Shown here: piece after piece, positions 1 to 12,245 of the stretch
How the letters are laid out: every line of letters begins with the position of its first letter
How positions within the stretch are numbered: the stretch's first letter is position 1
Assembly (NCBI RefSeq): GCF_042453785.1
Contig: NC_091673.1
Span: forward strand, 2,921,501-2,985,500
Length of the DNA stretch: 64,000 nucleotides
Direction of reading: 5' to 3'
Source of the DNA: Malus domestica
Lineage: Eukaryota > Streptophyta > Magnoliopsida > Rosales > Rosaceae
Notes under the pieces: model-generated
Told to the model about the DNA's origin: nothing
Database searches by the model: none
The model's input: only the letters and a program-made list of their open reading frames with translations
Program-made: the position numbers and the translations under genes

Positions 1-601
1 ACTTATTATCCCACCTCCATTTTAAGCCATCGCAAAACCTAACTTTTAAGGCTGTACATTTGCTCACTGCCCTAAAATGGTTTAAGGAAAAGAGTAAGTA
101 CAATTTTTTTTTTTATCGAACGAGTGATTATCCAATTGGTTTGGCAATAACAAAAGAATTACTAGCAATACCTGCTGCTCTCACTAAAGTACATATACAT
201 AATATCGATATATCACACTCACGGCTGATGATTTTAAATCAAGCATGACATAATCAAATCTCCACTATAAATTTCAAAATTCAAATTCATCTAACAACAA
301 TCGACGAGAGTTTTTCTTGGTTAGGGAGAAACAATTATTTACAATTGAAAAATCTCAATGTTAAATAATTATTTACAGGCATTTTGCGGTTCCATAAGCA
401 GTTGCATACTTTGCACTTTCGCTTGGTCAAACATGAGACTCTCGAAGGTGACTGGCCGCCTGCCCTCGGCTGGGGAAAATTCATTCGTCCTAAAAACACG
501 TGCTGAACGCTACACCACCGTGGAGACTTGGACGGTAAGCGAATGCTTGTCCACGACAAACATGGTCGGTAATTTTAGGGAAGAAAAGGAAAAGTACCAG
601 G
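1..601. other. Downstream flank of MAP1, no gene seen
   Basis: No coding sequence is recognisable here. The part next to position 600 most likely holds the 3' UTR of the methionine aminopeptidase, which is transcribed leftwards. The remaining bases are AT-rich with no repeat that I can delimit. Confidence 0.5.
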
Positions 602-3565
602 TTAACATGTTGTCAAAATCTCAGCACCGGTTCTAGTAATCAGAATGGTATGTTCAAACTGCGCAGCCGGGCTACCGTCCGCGGTCAGCGTCGTCCAATT
701 GTCCGGCCACGTTTTACACTCGATGCTTCCCATTGTAAGGATGGGTTCTGCAGCAAAAGAGAAATAACATTTTGTGTGATAAGGATCATTGGTCAGAATT
801 CTACCGTCGCATGCTCAAACTTAGGATCTTGAATATGCCGCGCCGCTTTCAGTAAAATTTATGCATGTTTTACCGTCGACTTTACAAACTTGAAGAAGAT
901 AAAGTTGCAGGTATATTGATTTCTGAGTATGGAAAGTACTGCACTCACCAATGGTAAATGTCTGACCTTCAACCATGGAACCAGACTGGTCATTCCCTGT
1001 CAAAAAATACATGACAATTATAAGCAGTTCATGTCTCGGCGGTAAAGATAGTAACGAAGGTTTAATATCGAGTAGTGGCTTACGGTGATGTAATATTAAT
1101 GGTTCAGAATGAAATACAGTCCCTACACCGTGCCCAACAAAGCGCTCTACTACGCCATAACCATATTTTTCAGCATGTTCGCTGAAAAAGAACCAAATAA
1201 AAACTTATGAACAAGGGAAGGAATTGTGCATTGTTGTTCAATGGTGTAAAATATGCAATTCTTTCCGGTCGAGGATTGACAATTAATCATCTAAAAGATG
1301 TCCAGAATAAGTTTTAGTCCAATATATCACAAGGAGGCGAATCAAACCTAATTCTCTTTCCAATTTTCTTGAAGCTAGCACCGTCCTTGCAAACTGCTAT
1401 GCCTTTTTCCAAGCATTCTTCGGTTACCTGCCACCAAGATAGATTGGTAATGCATAAATTGGACGTCTGTAACAAAATCAAAGCTTAATAAGGAATAGAT
1501 ATGTAGTATATTCCTAAACAGATACGAAACTCGGATGGATGTGAATGATAAAACCATGCTTCTGAATAACGACAAGATGCAACACTATCAAGCAGAAAAA
1601 GTTTACCTTCAGTAGTCGTTGGATTGATTCACTGACCTCCCCACAAAGAAAGGTCTTTGATGTGTCTCCATGATATCCCTGTCAAAGTAGACAGCACGAA
1701 TGTACTGAATCAGACCATTCATTATTGAATAATAGGAAATGGTACAAGAACTCAATGAACGAAAATACCCTACTGATTGCATCATACCATTTGTTATCAA
1801 ATAAAGGAAATCAAGCTTTGATACCAACCATTTTAATGAATTCACACATTAAACTACAGATAGCTGGCAGATAACTAGTATTTGTAAATGCAGAACTCAA
1901 TAGATAAATAATCAGGAAACTACGTTAAAATCAAAATTAAGCGAATGACATAAAACATTTTCTGGGAGCCGATTTGGTTAGAGAAAGGATACAAATGAGC
2001 TAAAATGACGAAAGTCATAAAATCAGGAGCGTACATTTAGGTAGACCGTCACATCTATGTTGATAATGTCTCCACTCTGCAAAAAAGATTACCATTAGTG
2101 AGGTATGACATGAACACATGTATGCAAGGAGCAATGTGCAATGTAGCCTTTGAGCAATGTGCAATGTAGTCTTCGAAACCTGTAACTGTCGAGAATCAGG
2201 AATTCCATGGCACATGCACTCGTTAACAGATGTGCATACACTCTTCGGAAATCCTCCATAGCCAAGTGGTGAGGGATAGGCACCAGCATCAACAATCATC
2301 TGGTGCACTGCTATGTCAATTTCATTAGTTGTTATTGACGGCTGGAAGGATGTAAAAAGATGTTAATAGAATATCAAAAAACTCCTATACATACAATTAA
2401 AACGCCAATGGCAACAAACATAAGTTGTATCAAAGGAATAAGATAAGACATAAAAGAATAAAAAGTACATTTACTATTTTTTATAAGAAACAAAAAGCTC
2501 AAGCTTCAAATATCCAAAAAAAAATAATGGAACTGCAAACCTAAATTCAGATAGCGGAAAATTGGTAACTAATACGAGTAAAAACTGTGGTTAAACCCAA
2601 AATTTAAAACATAGACCTGCAAGGTTCTAGAATTTGACATCGAGTTGCACTCACTAACTTAGGAAGTCAACTGAACTGAAAATCTGTGGAAGTCTCAATA
2701 TGTCAAACATATTTTTCAAGTGATAGTTTGGCACCACCGAACATACATGTACAAACCTTGTAGACAAACACAATTTGACAGCAACTAGTAAAAGCTGAGA
2801 AGCTTACCCTAACCAACTTTCCTGCAGATTCTAAGACGCGAGCAGCAAGCTCGCACGCAGCTCGCATATCAGCAATGCCTTCAGAACCAGGAAATTGATG
2901 TTCACTGGCAATTTCTGGCAATATAGATGAACCAACATAAGGAGGCCTAGGAATGTGATCTGGAACGGGAAGTTGTGGCGACACCCTTCCACGCCTCAAT
3001 GGCGGCCTTCTTCCAATCTTTGGCGCAAGCTGCCGAGTCTCACGATCTCTACACATTATCGAATCATCAAATTAACGGAATAAACCGTATCGAATTTTGC
3101 ATTGCTCTATTTTTTTGTCAACAAATATATGTCAAATGGTTGTCACATTTCTCATTAACTCAAATTATCAAAATTATCACTAATTGCAAGCTACAGTATT
3201 CCAATTTGTATGAAATCCGAGGTTTGGGGGAATTGTAAGACTTGGTTGGAAGAAACAGGAGCGGCGCGTACCTTTTAATTCTCATGGCCTCCTCCAACCC
3301 CGAAAGTCTCCGAGCAAACACAACGAGGTTCTTCCGACAAAAGGATTCTTTTCCTGAACACATAGAACATATAAAACAACGTAGCTAAACCAAACGATTA
3401 CGAGGAACATTCACAGAGGAAAACAAGAGAAACCAGACCATAGGTGGAGAGGGAGAAGCTGAGTGGGGACCCGGCGAAGAGAGTTGACTTCGTTGAACTT
3501 AGTAAGACTTGGCCTTGGCAGCCATGAGAAGGAGCTGAGAGTTGCAGACCTCCGGCGACTGCCAT
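602..3565 (-). CDS. MAP1B: Methionine aminopeptidase 1, plastid type (MAP1B/1C-like)
   Basis: This metalloprotease removes the initiator methionine from nascent proteins, here probably in plastids. I reconstruct ten exons: 3439-3565, 3272-3353, 2808-3048, 2180-2341, 2035-2076, 1607-1678, 1348-1427, 1084-1181, 949-996 and 602-747. Together they are 1098 nt, or 365 residues. The start is the only ATG in frame with the mature protein, and the first ~55 residues are Ser/Leu-rich with few acidic residues, like a transit peptide. The family metal ligands are all visible: Asp in INIDVTVYL, Asp in HGDTSKTF, His in [12 protein letters not shown], Glu in FTIEPILT and Glu in QFEHT. The segment [20 protein letters not shown] is the usual plant MAP1 linker. 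The cytosolic MAP1A zinc-finger region is absent. Which paralogue (1B, 1C or 1D) is not certain; synteny with RAV favours the gene next to Arabidopsis RAV1. Confidence 0.93.
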
Positions 3566-4236
3566 TTTCTCTCTCTGTAACTCTTGCTCTTGCTCCTCCT
3601 TGCACACAGAGAGGAAGAGGGAGGTGGGAGAGAGAGTGGATAACGTGACGGAATCAGTGGCCTTTTGGGTTGGTTTGAAAATTTGGATGAAAAAAGGGGC
3701 TTTTTGCAATATATTGGGCCTCGACCATTCGACGTCGTTGTGTTCGGCAAAGATGCTTGGACTTTGGGCTTTTTATTTTTGACCAAGGCCCAAAACACTG
3801 CTTGTGGGCCTTCCACGAAATTGAAGTCCAACTTAAATTCGATGCTTAAATGTAACGACTACAATGGCATTTTCATTTGCCTGTAATGAAAATTGGAATT
3901 ATTTCGATTTTTAGAATTTTTACTTTTACCATAATATGATTGTTGAGATATTACACACGAAATACAAAAGTGCAGGATTCTGACTAAAAATCCATAACGT
4001 AGATCCATGAAAATTATAAATCATATGAATTGGATGGTTAGTTTATCTCACTCTTAATCCTTATTTTACTTTCTTGATTTATGATTTCTCTCGTTCTAAG
4101 TAAATATGCAGACAAACAATTCAATTCGAGCCAACTTTTATAAAAGAAAACAAAAAGGAAAAATCGAGTCAATATGTTCGGTTTTCAAAGTCAACTCAAC
4201 ATACATTTTTTTGTTAAACCCAATTTCATTTTTTAA

Positions 4237-4566
4237 GGCTTTTTAGCCAAAATGGTCTATGATATTTGCATAACTCCTCATTTTAGTTCTTGAGATTTGA
4301 AATTAATATAAGTGGTCTTTGATTTTGTCCACCATCAATCATTTTGGTCATTCCGTGAAAAAACTTCTGAAATAAGAATCAAAATGACAAAAATATTCTC
4401 AATTTAATAAACAATTGGTCAAAATGATTTAACAAACAATTGAAGGTATTTTTGTTATTTTATCTTTATTTAATGGAGATTTTCCAAGGAATAACCAAAA
4501 TGATTAATCAAAGAACAAAGTGATGAGTTACGCAAATTTCAAAGACCACCTTGATTAAAAAAACCT
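4237..4566. repeat. Long inverted-repeat MITE, AAAATGG family, copy A
   Basis: The left end reads GGCTTTTTAGCCAAAATGG, and the right end contains its imperfect reverse complement (gaccaccttgatt followed by a T-rich terminus). The two arms can be aligned over more than 100 bases. Two related copies lie at 12246-13383 (split) and 31096-31462. No open frame of note occurs. The superfamily is not determined because I cannot fix a target-site duplication. Confidence 0.7.
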
Positions 4567-5595
4567 TTTTTTAATTTGTCAAGTTCGATCCGGGTCACCA
4601 ATTTACGTACTAGTCCGCCCACCCAGCCTTAACCCTAATAGAATCTAAATTTGAAGAAAACGCGTTCATATGGAAGGATGGGCCAGGCAATGGCGAGTGG
4701 AATATTAAGGTTGATTGACAGGAGGAGAAAGTTGAAAAAACACAGCCAAAAACCAACAACTTTACGACCGACTAGCCGGAAGAAAAATCCGGATTTTGGA
4801 TTTGGGGTGCCATTGACGCCAAACCCATGCATGGCCACAACGTTAATTATTTCCTACACGAAATGATCTGAAAGATTTTTAATATATCAATCACGGGGTT
4901 GTATATTCCTTCACATATACCACATCTTCATGGAAGTTACGACGAACCACAGAACAGAACATGCAAGATGGGAAGTAATGTTATTGCTTACAAATTAAGT
5001 ACAATTAATCTTCAATATTTCCTCTTAAGTACAATTAATTAATCTTCACTACTCCCTCTTATCAAGTTATCACTATATAAAATACAAATGTTTTTGCCAT
5101 TTGAACTCGTCAAATATTAATTATAACAAGTCAATATAATCTTATGTGATTCTAAAGACTGATACACATCATATTATAATAGCATATAAAGTATCATATA
5201 TTGTGTAGTTCTTTTAGTGTTTATAGAATACGGTTACGTGACGTTATTATTCTACTTAAATTATGTTATTTTATTAACACATCCTAAAACTGAGATGTCA
5301 CTAATCAGTATACATAATTGCAACAACTTAATCAATGGTCACTTGCTCGACCAAAACACTGAAACACATGTGGAACTGCCTACAGGATTTGATTAAGAAT
5401 TCGAAAGATTTAACCTACCTCTTAATTAGCAGCGCAATGTTATGTGTGTATGATTTGTAAACGAAATTATTAAGATTGTGGTTCCTTGTCAATATTTGGG
5501 TTTATCTTTCATGCTATTAATTTACGATTAATTAGTATCTCCACGTGCAGCGTTGAATGATCGAGTAAAGTACGAGAATTAGAATTTATAATAAA

Positions 5596-5993
5596 ACAAT
5601 ATTTGGCTACTCAAAGATGAGCAGGAACTTCTACTCAAAATTTCTCAAAATTGTTCGTTGTTAATTTATAGAACTTCGTGTTTATAATAAGAATAGTTCA
5701 TATTATAAATCACCTTATAAATATCACCTTTGCAAAAAATTAATTAAAATTAAAGTCGTTTAATTATCAAATTGCTTAAAACCAAATGAACGGTATTGGT
5801 AAAAACATTACGAACGGTCTATGTATTTGCTACAATAGATTGATTAAACGACCTTAGTTTTAATTTATTTTTTGTAGAGATGATCTTTACAATGTGATTC
5901 ATAGTATAAAAGGTAAGCACAAAGCTATGTAATTAAAATACTAAGAGTTTTGAATAAGAGTTCATACTCATTTTTTAATAGCTAAGTATTGTT
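5596..5993. repeat. Hairpin MITE of about 400 bp
   Basis: The left arm begins AACAATATTTGGCTACTC. The right arm, read on the other strand, begins AACAATACTTAGCTATTA, and both arms continue with alignable AT-rich sequence towards a centre near 5780. A diverged right arm of the same family recurs at 28341-28556. No coding capacity is visible, so this is a non-autonomous element. Confidence 0.6.
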
Positions 5994-7473
5994 CTTTATA
6001 ATATGTCCGAACTATAAGAAGTAACTAAGAATTAAAATGGATAATTATTTCGAAGGGAAATATCTTTGAAACATCGACATACGATCATTTCACGTATGTG
6101 TGTTCTCCTGTGATTTTTAAATTTCCAACCAAAAAAAAAAATCTAAAACTATCTTCTTCTTTGCCATCCATATTTAGAAATTTTCGTTTTTTTTCTTTAG
6201 AAGTGTTATTGGCACTCCAAAAGTCTCATTCTACACTCCTCACAAGTGTATTTATTTATTTGTTTCTAAATACAAAAAGTTTAAAGGTTAAAATGAGAAA
6301 ATTTGAGTGCTAATAACAATTCTTTTTGTAAACAGAAAATTTCGTTCTTAATTAGCTCAACATCATACTCAGTTTTGTACATACCCCACCACAATTATTT
6401 TATCATCTTATATTCTTAATTAATGGATATATTATTTGCTTCATATGCTAGAGAAATTTGAAAGTGTGCCAGAAAAACCGGTGGCGGAGTCAACATAGGA
6501 TCATTGGTCGCCCTTGATCCCAATAACTTAAAAACTCGATTGTATTTGTTTGTGTATTATCCCCCATAAACAGTGAGGACAAACTAAATCGCAACATCAT
6601 CCTCCTCTTACTACCCCTATTTTCTTCTATCATCTTTGTCTTCATTTTCTCTGTTCTTGTGTTTAACTCTATTGTGCGAACCATGTGCTCGATGGAAAAC
6701 CTTATTTGACAAGTCTTGACAGTCTTTAATTTTACTCCACAATATCCTGCAATCACTCTCGACAAACCTCTATTGAATAATAGTTGTTGATATATGTTGG
6801 CATAAACTTTCGGTATATGTCGATAGAAATTAGAAAGTACTTACTAGGTGCTCGACGAAATGGTCCAATAAAGTGTTTTTAGTCAATATCATGCCTCCAT
6901 TAGTTGAAAATTCTGGCTTCGTCATTGGGAAAAACAGTCTGGTACACCAAGTGTTATAAGATAATTAATTAGAAATTTCACACTTAATGTACCGGGCTAT
7001 ATTTTCGACATACTAAAAAATCTCTATGTAAGAGAGTGAACTTGAAAGTAAGAAAGCAAAATATCTCCTTCATTACAGCTGGCAACCTATAAGCCATACT
7101 AGTATAGCCAATGTATTTCTATTACTACTTGCTTTCATGGTCCTTCAGACATTTCTGTCATCCATTACACCGTTTTTGAACACATTTTTTTATCGAATAA
7201 AGTATATGTTTCTCAACCAATGTGACGTCTCAACTTTAAATCCATTGAATATACTCAATTTTTAACTAATTCTCATCCTCTCTGTGTTGCTAATTATCCC
7301 CATTTTATTTATTTCCACTTGTTCACTTTAAAAGCCATCATTATTAGGGACATATGCTACATGGTTTAAGAACGTTTTTACTGTAGATGTCAAAAAATAA
7401 ATGTCAAATATTAATTGAACGATTGACATTTCAATGTTAAATTTTCTCTTATTCCGACCTATATTCTTTTTGT

Positions 7474-7845
7474 TATAATAATATTTGTTTGACCCGTTTT
7501 TAAAATGAAATCAATTAGAATAAATTTTCATGATTTATAATTGATGCATGTCAAAATTAGCACGAAAAATAAAAGAATTCTAAGATGCCAAAAAATATAA
7601 TAATATTTGTTTGACTCGTTTTTAAAATGAAATCAATTAGAATAAATTTTCATGATTTATAATTGGTGCATATATCAGAATTAGCACGAAAAATATAAGA
7701 ATTCTAAGATGCCAACAAATTATAATAATATTTGTTTGATTTGTTTTTAAAATAAAATCAATTAGAATAAATTTTCATGATTTAAAATTGGTGCATATGT
7801 CAAAATTAGCACGAAAAATATAAGAATTCTAAGATGCCAAACAAT
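7474..7845. repeat. Minisatellite, three units of about 124 bp
   Basis: Three head-to-tail units start at 7474, 7596 and 7721, each opening with TATAATAATATTTGTTTGA and closing near AGAATTCTAAGATGCCAA. Spacing is 122 and 125 bases. The units differ by scattered substitutions and small indels. The array sits about 450 bases beyond the stop codon of the RAV gene. Confidence 0.9.
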
Positions 7846-8291
7846 TGTAAGATTTTCATGACTTAGGATTTTGACATTTTATTCGGAGATGCTCTGAAAT
7901 GCCAAAAAAAGTGTAGCAAGAAGCAATGAATCAATGGTTGATTCTTATTGGCCAATTGAAGCCAAATAGTCCCCTTATTAACTTTCCGAACCAACAAAAT
8001 GTTACTTCCACTTCCATACCTAACCCTCCCTTAACAAATTAGAGGGAGAGATATTTTTGGAAAGCAATCCACTTGACTAGCTAGCAACAGAAACAACAAC
8101 AAAATTGACTTATCCTTTGAAAATTCAACTTGAATTTTTCTTTTATCAAATTAATTTGTTGCACCTAATTTCAAAAGCTTTGCTTTCTTCAGCTCAGCCT
8201 TTTTTTTTTTTTTTTGGTCATCTAATTTACATTCCACGTTTCTTGCAGCTTCACAAAACGCTAGAGAAAAACAAATAAAAACTAGAAAATG

Positions 8292-9512
8292 CTACAAAGC
8301 TCCAATGATCCTTGGCTTCTTGCCAAACTCTAATTCCAGTAACTCCATCTCTCTCATTCTCTTTCCAATATTATTATTGCAACCTCCGCCGATAGCAGCA
8401 GCTGCAGCTGCATCCGCTGACCCGGGCCCGCTGCTCCCAGGTATTTTGAATATGTTGACCCCAAATAGCCGAACCATCGGAACCGGACCAACCTGAACCG
8501 GGCTTGACCCATTATTGTTGGTATTATTCACACTCATCCTGGCCTTCCAATCAATGTACAGCTGCTTGTCCGGTCCGGTCGACCTCTGAAAGCTCACAAT
8601 GTCCCCGGCCATCAGATTCTTCTCCTTCACGAACCGGCTCCACCCTTTGGTCAACACGTAGCTTTGACTGCTGTTCCAGTAAGAGTACCGAAACCTCCAC
8701 ACTTTGCCCCCGACATCCTCAAAATTCAAAAGCACTCCTTTGCAAGCGGTAGAAGCGCTTACCGTTAAGGTTGCAGCGCTTCCGCTTTGCAAAGGAAAGT
8801 GCTTTTCCGCGTGCTGCTTCGGGATCACGAGGCGGTTCAGTTTCCCGACATCGCTCGGGGTCACCGCTTTTTCGAAAAGCTGCTCACGCGCTTTCGGGAC
8901 TCCACTGTTGTCCGTACCGAACAGGCCCAGTGATCCGTTGGACCGGGACCGCTTCCCGTAAGCGGAGTTGTTGCGCTTGCTCTGTTCCAGCTCGTCATTG
9001 TAAGTGTGCTTTCGCAGCATGTCGACGATTTCGGACTTAGAGTGGGAGCTCAGAAACGCGGCCTCGGCGTCGTCGTTTTCTTCGTCGTCGGAGGAAATGG
9101 GTTCGGCGGATGAGGGCTTAAAGTTGGTGACGGCGTCGCGGCCACGGAAGCGCTGTGCAGCAACGTCGTAGGCCCTGGCGGCCTCGTCCTCTTCGTTGAA
9201 GGTACCCAGCCAGACGCGCTGGTGCTTCTCGTAAATCTGGGCACCCCAGCGTCCGTTGGGCTGCGGGACCACGCCTTTGTACCTGGAGGAAGGGAGCTTC
9301 CGGGACTCGGCCTCGACGCCGCCAGTGCCGCCGCTGCTGCTGAGCTCGGGGTCGAGAATCACACTGCTGGCGCCGCTGCCGACGCGGCAGAGGCTGGCCA
9401 CTTGGGGTGCTGACTTGGCAAATGGGTCCACACGTGCAACAATATGTTGGAGTGGGGAAATGGATATGGAGTCGCTGCTTGTGCTCTCTTCTGTGCTGCT
9501 TATTCCGTCCAT
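8292..9512 (-). CDS. TEM1/RAV: RAV/TEMPRANILLO AP2-B3 transcriptional repressor
   Basis: This is an intronless 406-residue DNA-binding protein of the RAV class. Arabidopsis relatives repress FT and gibberellin genes to delay flowering and respond to brassinosteroid and cold. The AP2 domain spans about residues 77-132 ([20 protein letters not shown], then WLGTF and AARAYDVAA). The B3 domain spans about 211-325, from [20 protein letters not shown] to GDIVSFQRS and LYIDWK. The C-terminal tail carries RLFGV at 348-352, the B3-type repression motif. The N-terminal 70 residues are Ser-rich. A stretch of Ala and Asn repeats follows the B3 domain. Coding GC is much higher than the flanks. RAV1, RAV2/TEM2 and TEM1 cannot be separated by eye; the neighbours match all three Arabidopsis loci. 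Confidence 0.96.
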   Translation of the reverse strand: MDGISSTEESTSSDSISISPLQHIVARVDPFAKSAPQVASLCRVGSGASSVILDPELSSSGGTGGVEAESRKLPSSRYKGVVPQPNGRWGAQIYEKHQRVWLGTFNEEDEAARAYDVAAQRFRGRDAVTNFKPSSAEPISSDDEENDDAEAAFLSSHSKSEIVDMLRKHTYNDELEQSKRNNSAYGKRSRSNGSLGLFGTDNSGVPKAREQLFEKAVTPSDVGKLNRLVIPKQHAEKHFPLQSGSAATLTVSASTACKGVLLNFEDVGGKVWRFRYSYWNSSQSYVLTKGWSRFVKEKNLMAGDIVSFQRSTGPDKQLYIDWKARMSVNNTNNNGSSPVQVGPVPMVRLFGVNIFKIPGSSGPGSADAAAAAAIGGGCNNNIGKRMREMELLELEFGKKPRIIGAL

Positions 9513-9559
9513 TTTTCTTGTTTGTTGATTGTGTATGTTGTGTGTTCGAAGGGGGAGAA

Positions 9560-9564
9560 GGGGG

Positions 9565-9611
<47 letters not shown>

Positions 9612-9665
9612 GAGATAAGAAGGTACTTTTGAGAGAGAGAGAGAGAGGGGGAGAGAGAGGAGGGA
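9560..9665 (-). repeat. CT-rich microsatellites in the RAV 5' UTR
   Basis: Two GA tracts on the plus strand (about 9568-9609 and 9630-9660) read as CT tracts on the RAV coding strand. They lie between the likely TATA box and the start codon, so they fall in the leader. CT/GA tracts in plant leaders often affect transcription or translation and vary in length between cultivars. Confidence 0.8.
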
Positions 9666-9697
9666 GGGCGGACTTGATGAAATGGTATTGTTTGAAG

Positions 9698-9714
9698 GTT
9701 GGATATATATAGGA
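9698..9714 (-). promoter_or_regulatory. Likely TATA box of the RAV gene
   Basis: On the minus strand the sequence CTCCTATATATATCC lies about 190 bases upstream of the RAV start codon. It would place transcription start just before the CT tract, giving a leader of roughly 150 bases. This is a sequence match only. Confidence 0.55.
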
Positions 9715-10293
9715 GGTGGGAAGGGAGGGGGGTATTTGGGATTTTACTTGTTAGTATGTTGGTATTTGGGATTTACTTGTTAGTGTGTTGTACGTGGTTT
9801 TAATATTATTATTATTTATGTGGAAATATATGGAGATATCAGGATGTGGTTGTGGTGGGTCAACCCAGAGGATTGGGATGGTAAAGAGCTAGGAAGGTTC
9901 ATTCTGTGTGAGTGCGAGAGAGAAATATAGAGAACGGGGAAAACTATTGGCAAATAGGGAATAACAAGGAGAAAAATATTGAAAGTGCCAAACAATGGCA
10001 ATTGATTTTCGGGCACTTAATTTTTTTACAGGCACACTTATGTGTATTTATGTCTAAACCGGTAATATGGAAGTCCTATATAATCACGATAATAAAACGG
10101 TAAAATAAAATCATAAGACGAATTCCATCAAACAAAATCAGTAAAAAACGAACCATGATTTGCAGTGGGCATCAGCAGCTTCTTCCATCAAACAAAACCA
10201 TTAGAAGAGAATACGCCTAGATACTGTTTGTATGCAATTGCTAAGTGTGACTTTATTTTCTTCAATATAATATATATCTTCCTCTTTCTTTAT

Positions 10294-10481
10294 GAAAATA
10301 GATGCTCTCTGAATCCCTTTCTCCTAATTCGACAAGTTCGATGATCCGGATCGTAAAAATTTGATCTAACGGCTACAAACAGGAGCTCACTTTAAAAGTT
10401 ATAGTAACTTTAGCCATTAGATCAAATTTCAACGATCCGAATTTTCGAACTTAAAGGATTAGGAGGAAAGTATCCATTTCC
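10294..10481. repeat. Mutator-like MITE, 188 bp
   Basis: The ends read GAAAATAGATGCTCTC and, on the other strand, GGAAATGGATACTTTC. The arms then share GATCCGGATCG/GATCGTTG and TTTGATCTAACGGCT/TTTGATCTAATGGCT. The flanks TTTCTTTAT and TTTCTTTCT are a 9-base duplication with one mismatch. The element resembles those at 30238 and 47299 in length, ends and internal motifs. Confidence 0.75.
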
Positions 10482-11705
10482 TTTCTTTCTATATGCAGTA
10501 GCTTGGGGGTACTAGATAACTAGGTAGGGTGATAGTATGTGTGGGATGTGGGGTGTGTATGTGAGGTGGGTCCCAATTAAACAAGTTGGTGGGGTTCACA
10601 TGAGTGTGGACCTTGTCTCAGTTTATAGATTCATCCCCTCTGAAAATCATTCCTCCTGCATGCTTCTCCACCCTCTAGCATGGCCTCTCCTCCATTACCA
10701 TCACCTCAATTTATTATATAAATAAATGCAAAATTGTATCATTTCTTTTCATTCTATTATCCATATAAACTGTCGATATGAGTTTAGTTGCTTAAGATAG
10801 TGTGATCGTCGGTTACATTTGAGTAATTCAAATAGTTTTTAATCAATGTAGTTGTATGTGATCAGTTGATCAAGATAATATGTTTTATAAATAAAAATGC
10901 GAATCTTATCTGAATTGCGAATAATATGGGATGCTGGATCAATATGTGCAAATAAATGTGAAGTCTATGATTTGGTTTTTGGTGTGTTGCTTTTATTGCT
11001 CAAATTAGAATGCAGATAAACATTGAGAGAAGGCTTCCATTCCACTAGCAGTAGGAACTAGGATGGGTTGTGGGGCTAAAGTTAAACCAATGAGAGAGAG
11101 AGAGAGATTAGAATTGGATAGGCATTGGAGGATTGAAGTCTCAAAACAAAGGGGCAAAGGGCAAAGTCTCATCCCACAAGAAATTCCCATTTCTCTCTCT
11201 ACCCCACCTAGCTCTTACCTGGCTTGATTTGATTCGTCCTTCCCCTACCTTGATGTTTTGTCTTATTGCCTAGGTTCAACTTTGGGTATCTCCATCTCCA
11301 AAAATACAAAACAAAATTATAAATTAATTGTTTAAAATTGTACATTGTATGTATAAATGTATGCATCTCCTAACATTATTTCCAACCAACATTGACATTT
11401 CTCCCTCCAAGTGGAGATCCACTCCAAGTGGCTACCTAGCCTTGTTTACTAGATCCACTCCCTCTACATTGTTCATGCACAATCATCCCTATTATTCTTC
11501 TCATGTCATATTAACTTAATTAAAACCGCAAATGTCATAAATCAACATGAGAACAAACCAAAAAAGTTCGTATTTATTCCTTGTAACTAATCGTGCCCTC
11601 AGGATTTCGGTTTGATTTGGAATGTGGATCACAGACAACCTAATCAAACGGTGTTGAGCTTGCTCTCCAGTATTTAGTGGGTCCAACCAGTTGGGGGTGT
11701 TTAAT

Positions 11706-11824
11706 GAATGGGACTTGGCTGCTGAAAAATCAACAGATGACCAATCACAACTGAACACGTGTCTAAGTTGTATTAAACTTGGACATGGGTTGCTGCTAAT
11801 CCTTTCAGCAGCCAAGTTCTATCC
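11706..11824. repeat. Mutator-like MITE with CTTGGCTGCTGAA ends, copy 1
   Basis: The 119 bp element is bounded by perfect 9-base duplications GTGTTTAAT at 11697-11705 and 11825-11833. The inner inverted ends share ACTTGGCTGCTGAAA. The longer copy is at 15859-16035. There is no coding capacity. Confidence 0.9.
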
Positions 11825-12245
11825 GTGTTTAATTTTCACCAATGGAAGAGTAATACAATGGGTTAGGAGGTGATGTGAGTTGAGGATTTCATGTCAAGTG
11901 AATCGTGATATTATATTATGTATTTTAAGGGTTTAATGTACGGAGGAGTCCACGGTCTTCTGGGGGTCCCGCATGCAACTTGCCAAAACCGGAGCGCTGA
12001 AGACGGTGGGTCGGCTTTTTTTGGACTGCGCCTATGTGGACTTGTGGTTTTCTGATTGTTAACGTGCGTCCTGCTTTCTCCATATTGTGTCCTCATTTTT
12101 AATTCGGATAATAAGGAGGATTTACGTGTAATTAACTCTTTTTTTCTTTAATTCTATTTCCCAGAAAACAACCGGACGTACGGTATTCTTGTATGCTGTC
12201 TACGGATATCCTGTCTTTCCGTTATGTTATTGCCACTCCTTCAAT

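Larger units (their letters stand above)
3566..8291. other. Intergenic region between MAP1 and RAV genes
   Basis: This 4.7 kb AT-rich stretch carries no convincing gene. It holds a member of the AAAATGG long inverted-repeat family (4237-4566), a hairpin MITE (about 5596-5993) and a three-unit minisatellite (7474-7845). The first few hundred bases up to about 3700 serve as promoter and 5' UTR of the aminopeptidase. The bases next to 8291 probably include the 3' UTR of the RAV gene. Confidence 0.6.

Noticed and set aside
9407-9632. Frames full of alternating Arg-Glu near the RAV start
   Set aside because: They only translate the GA microsatellite.
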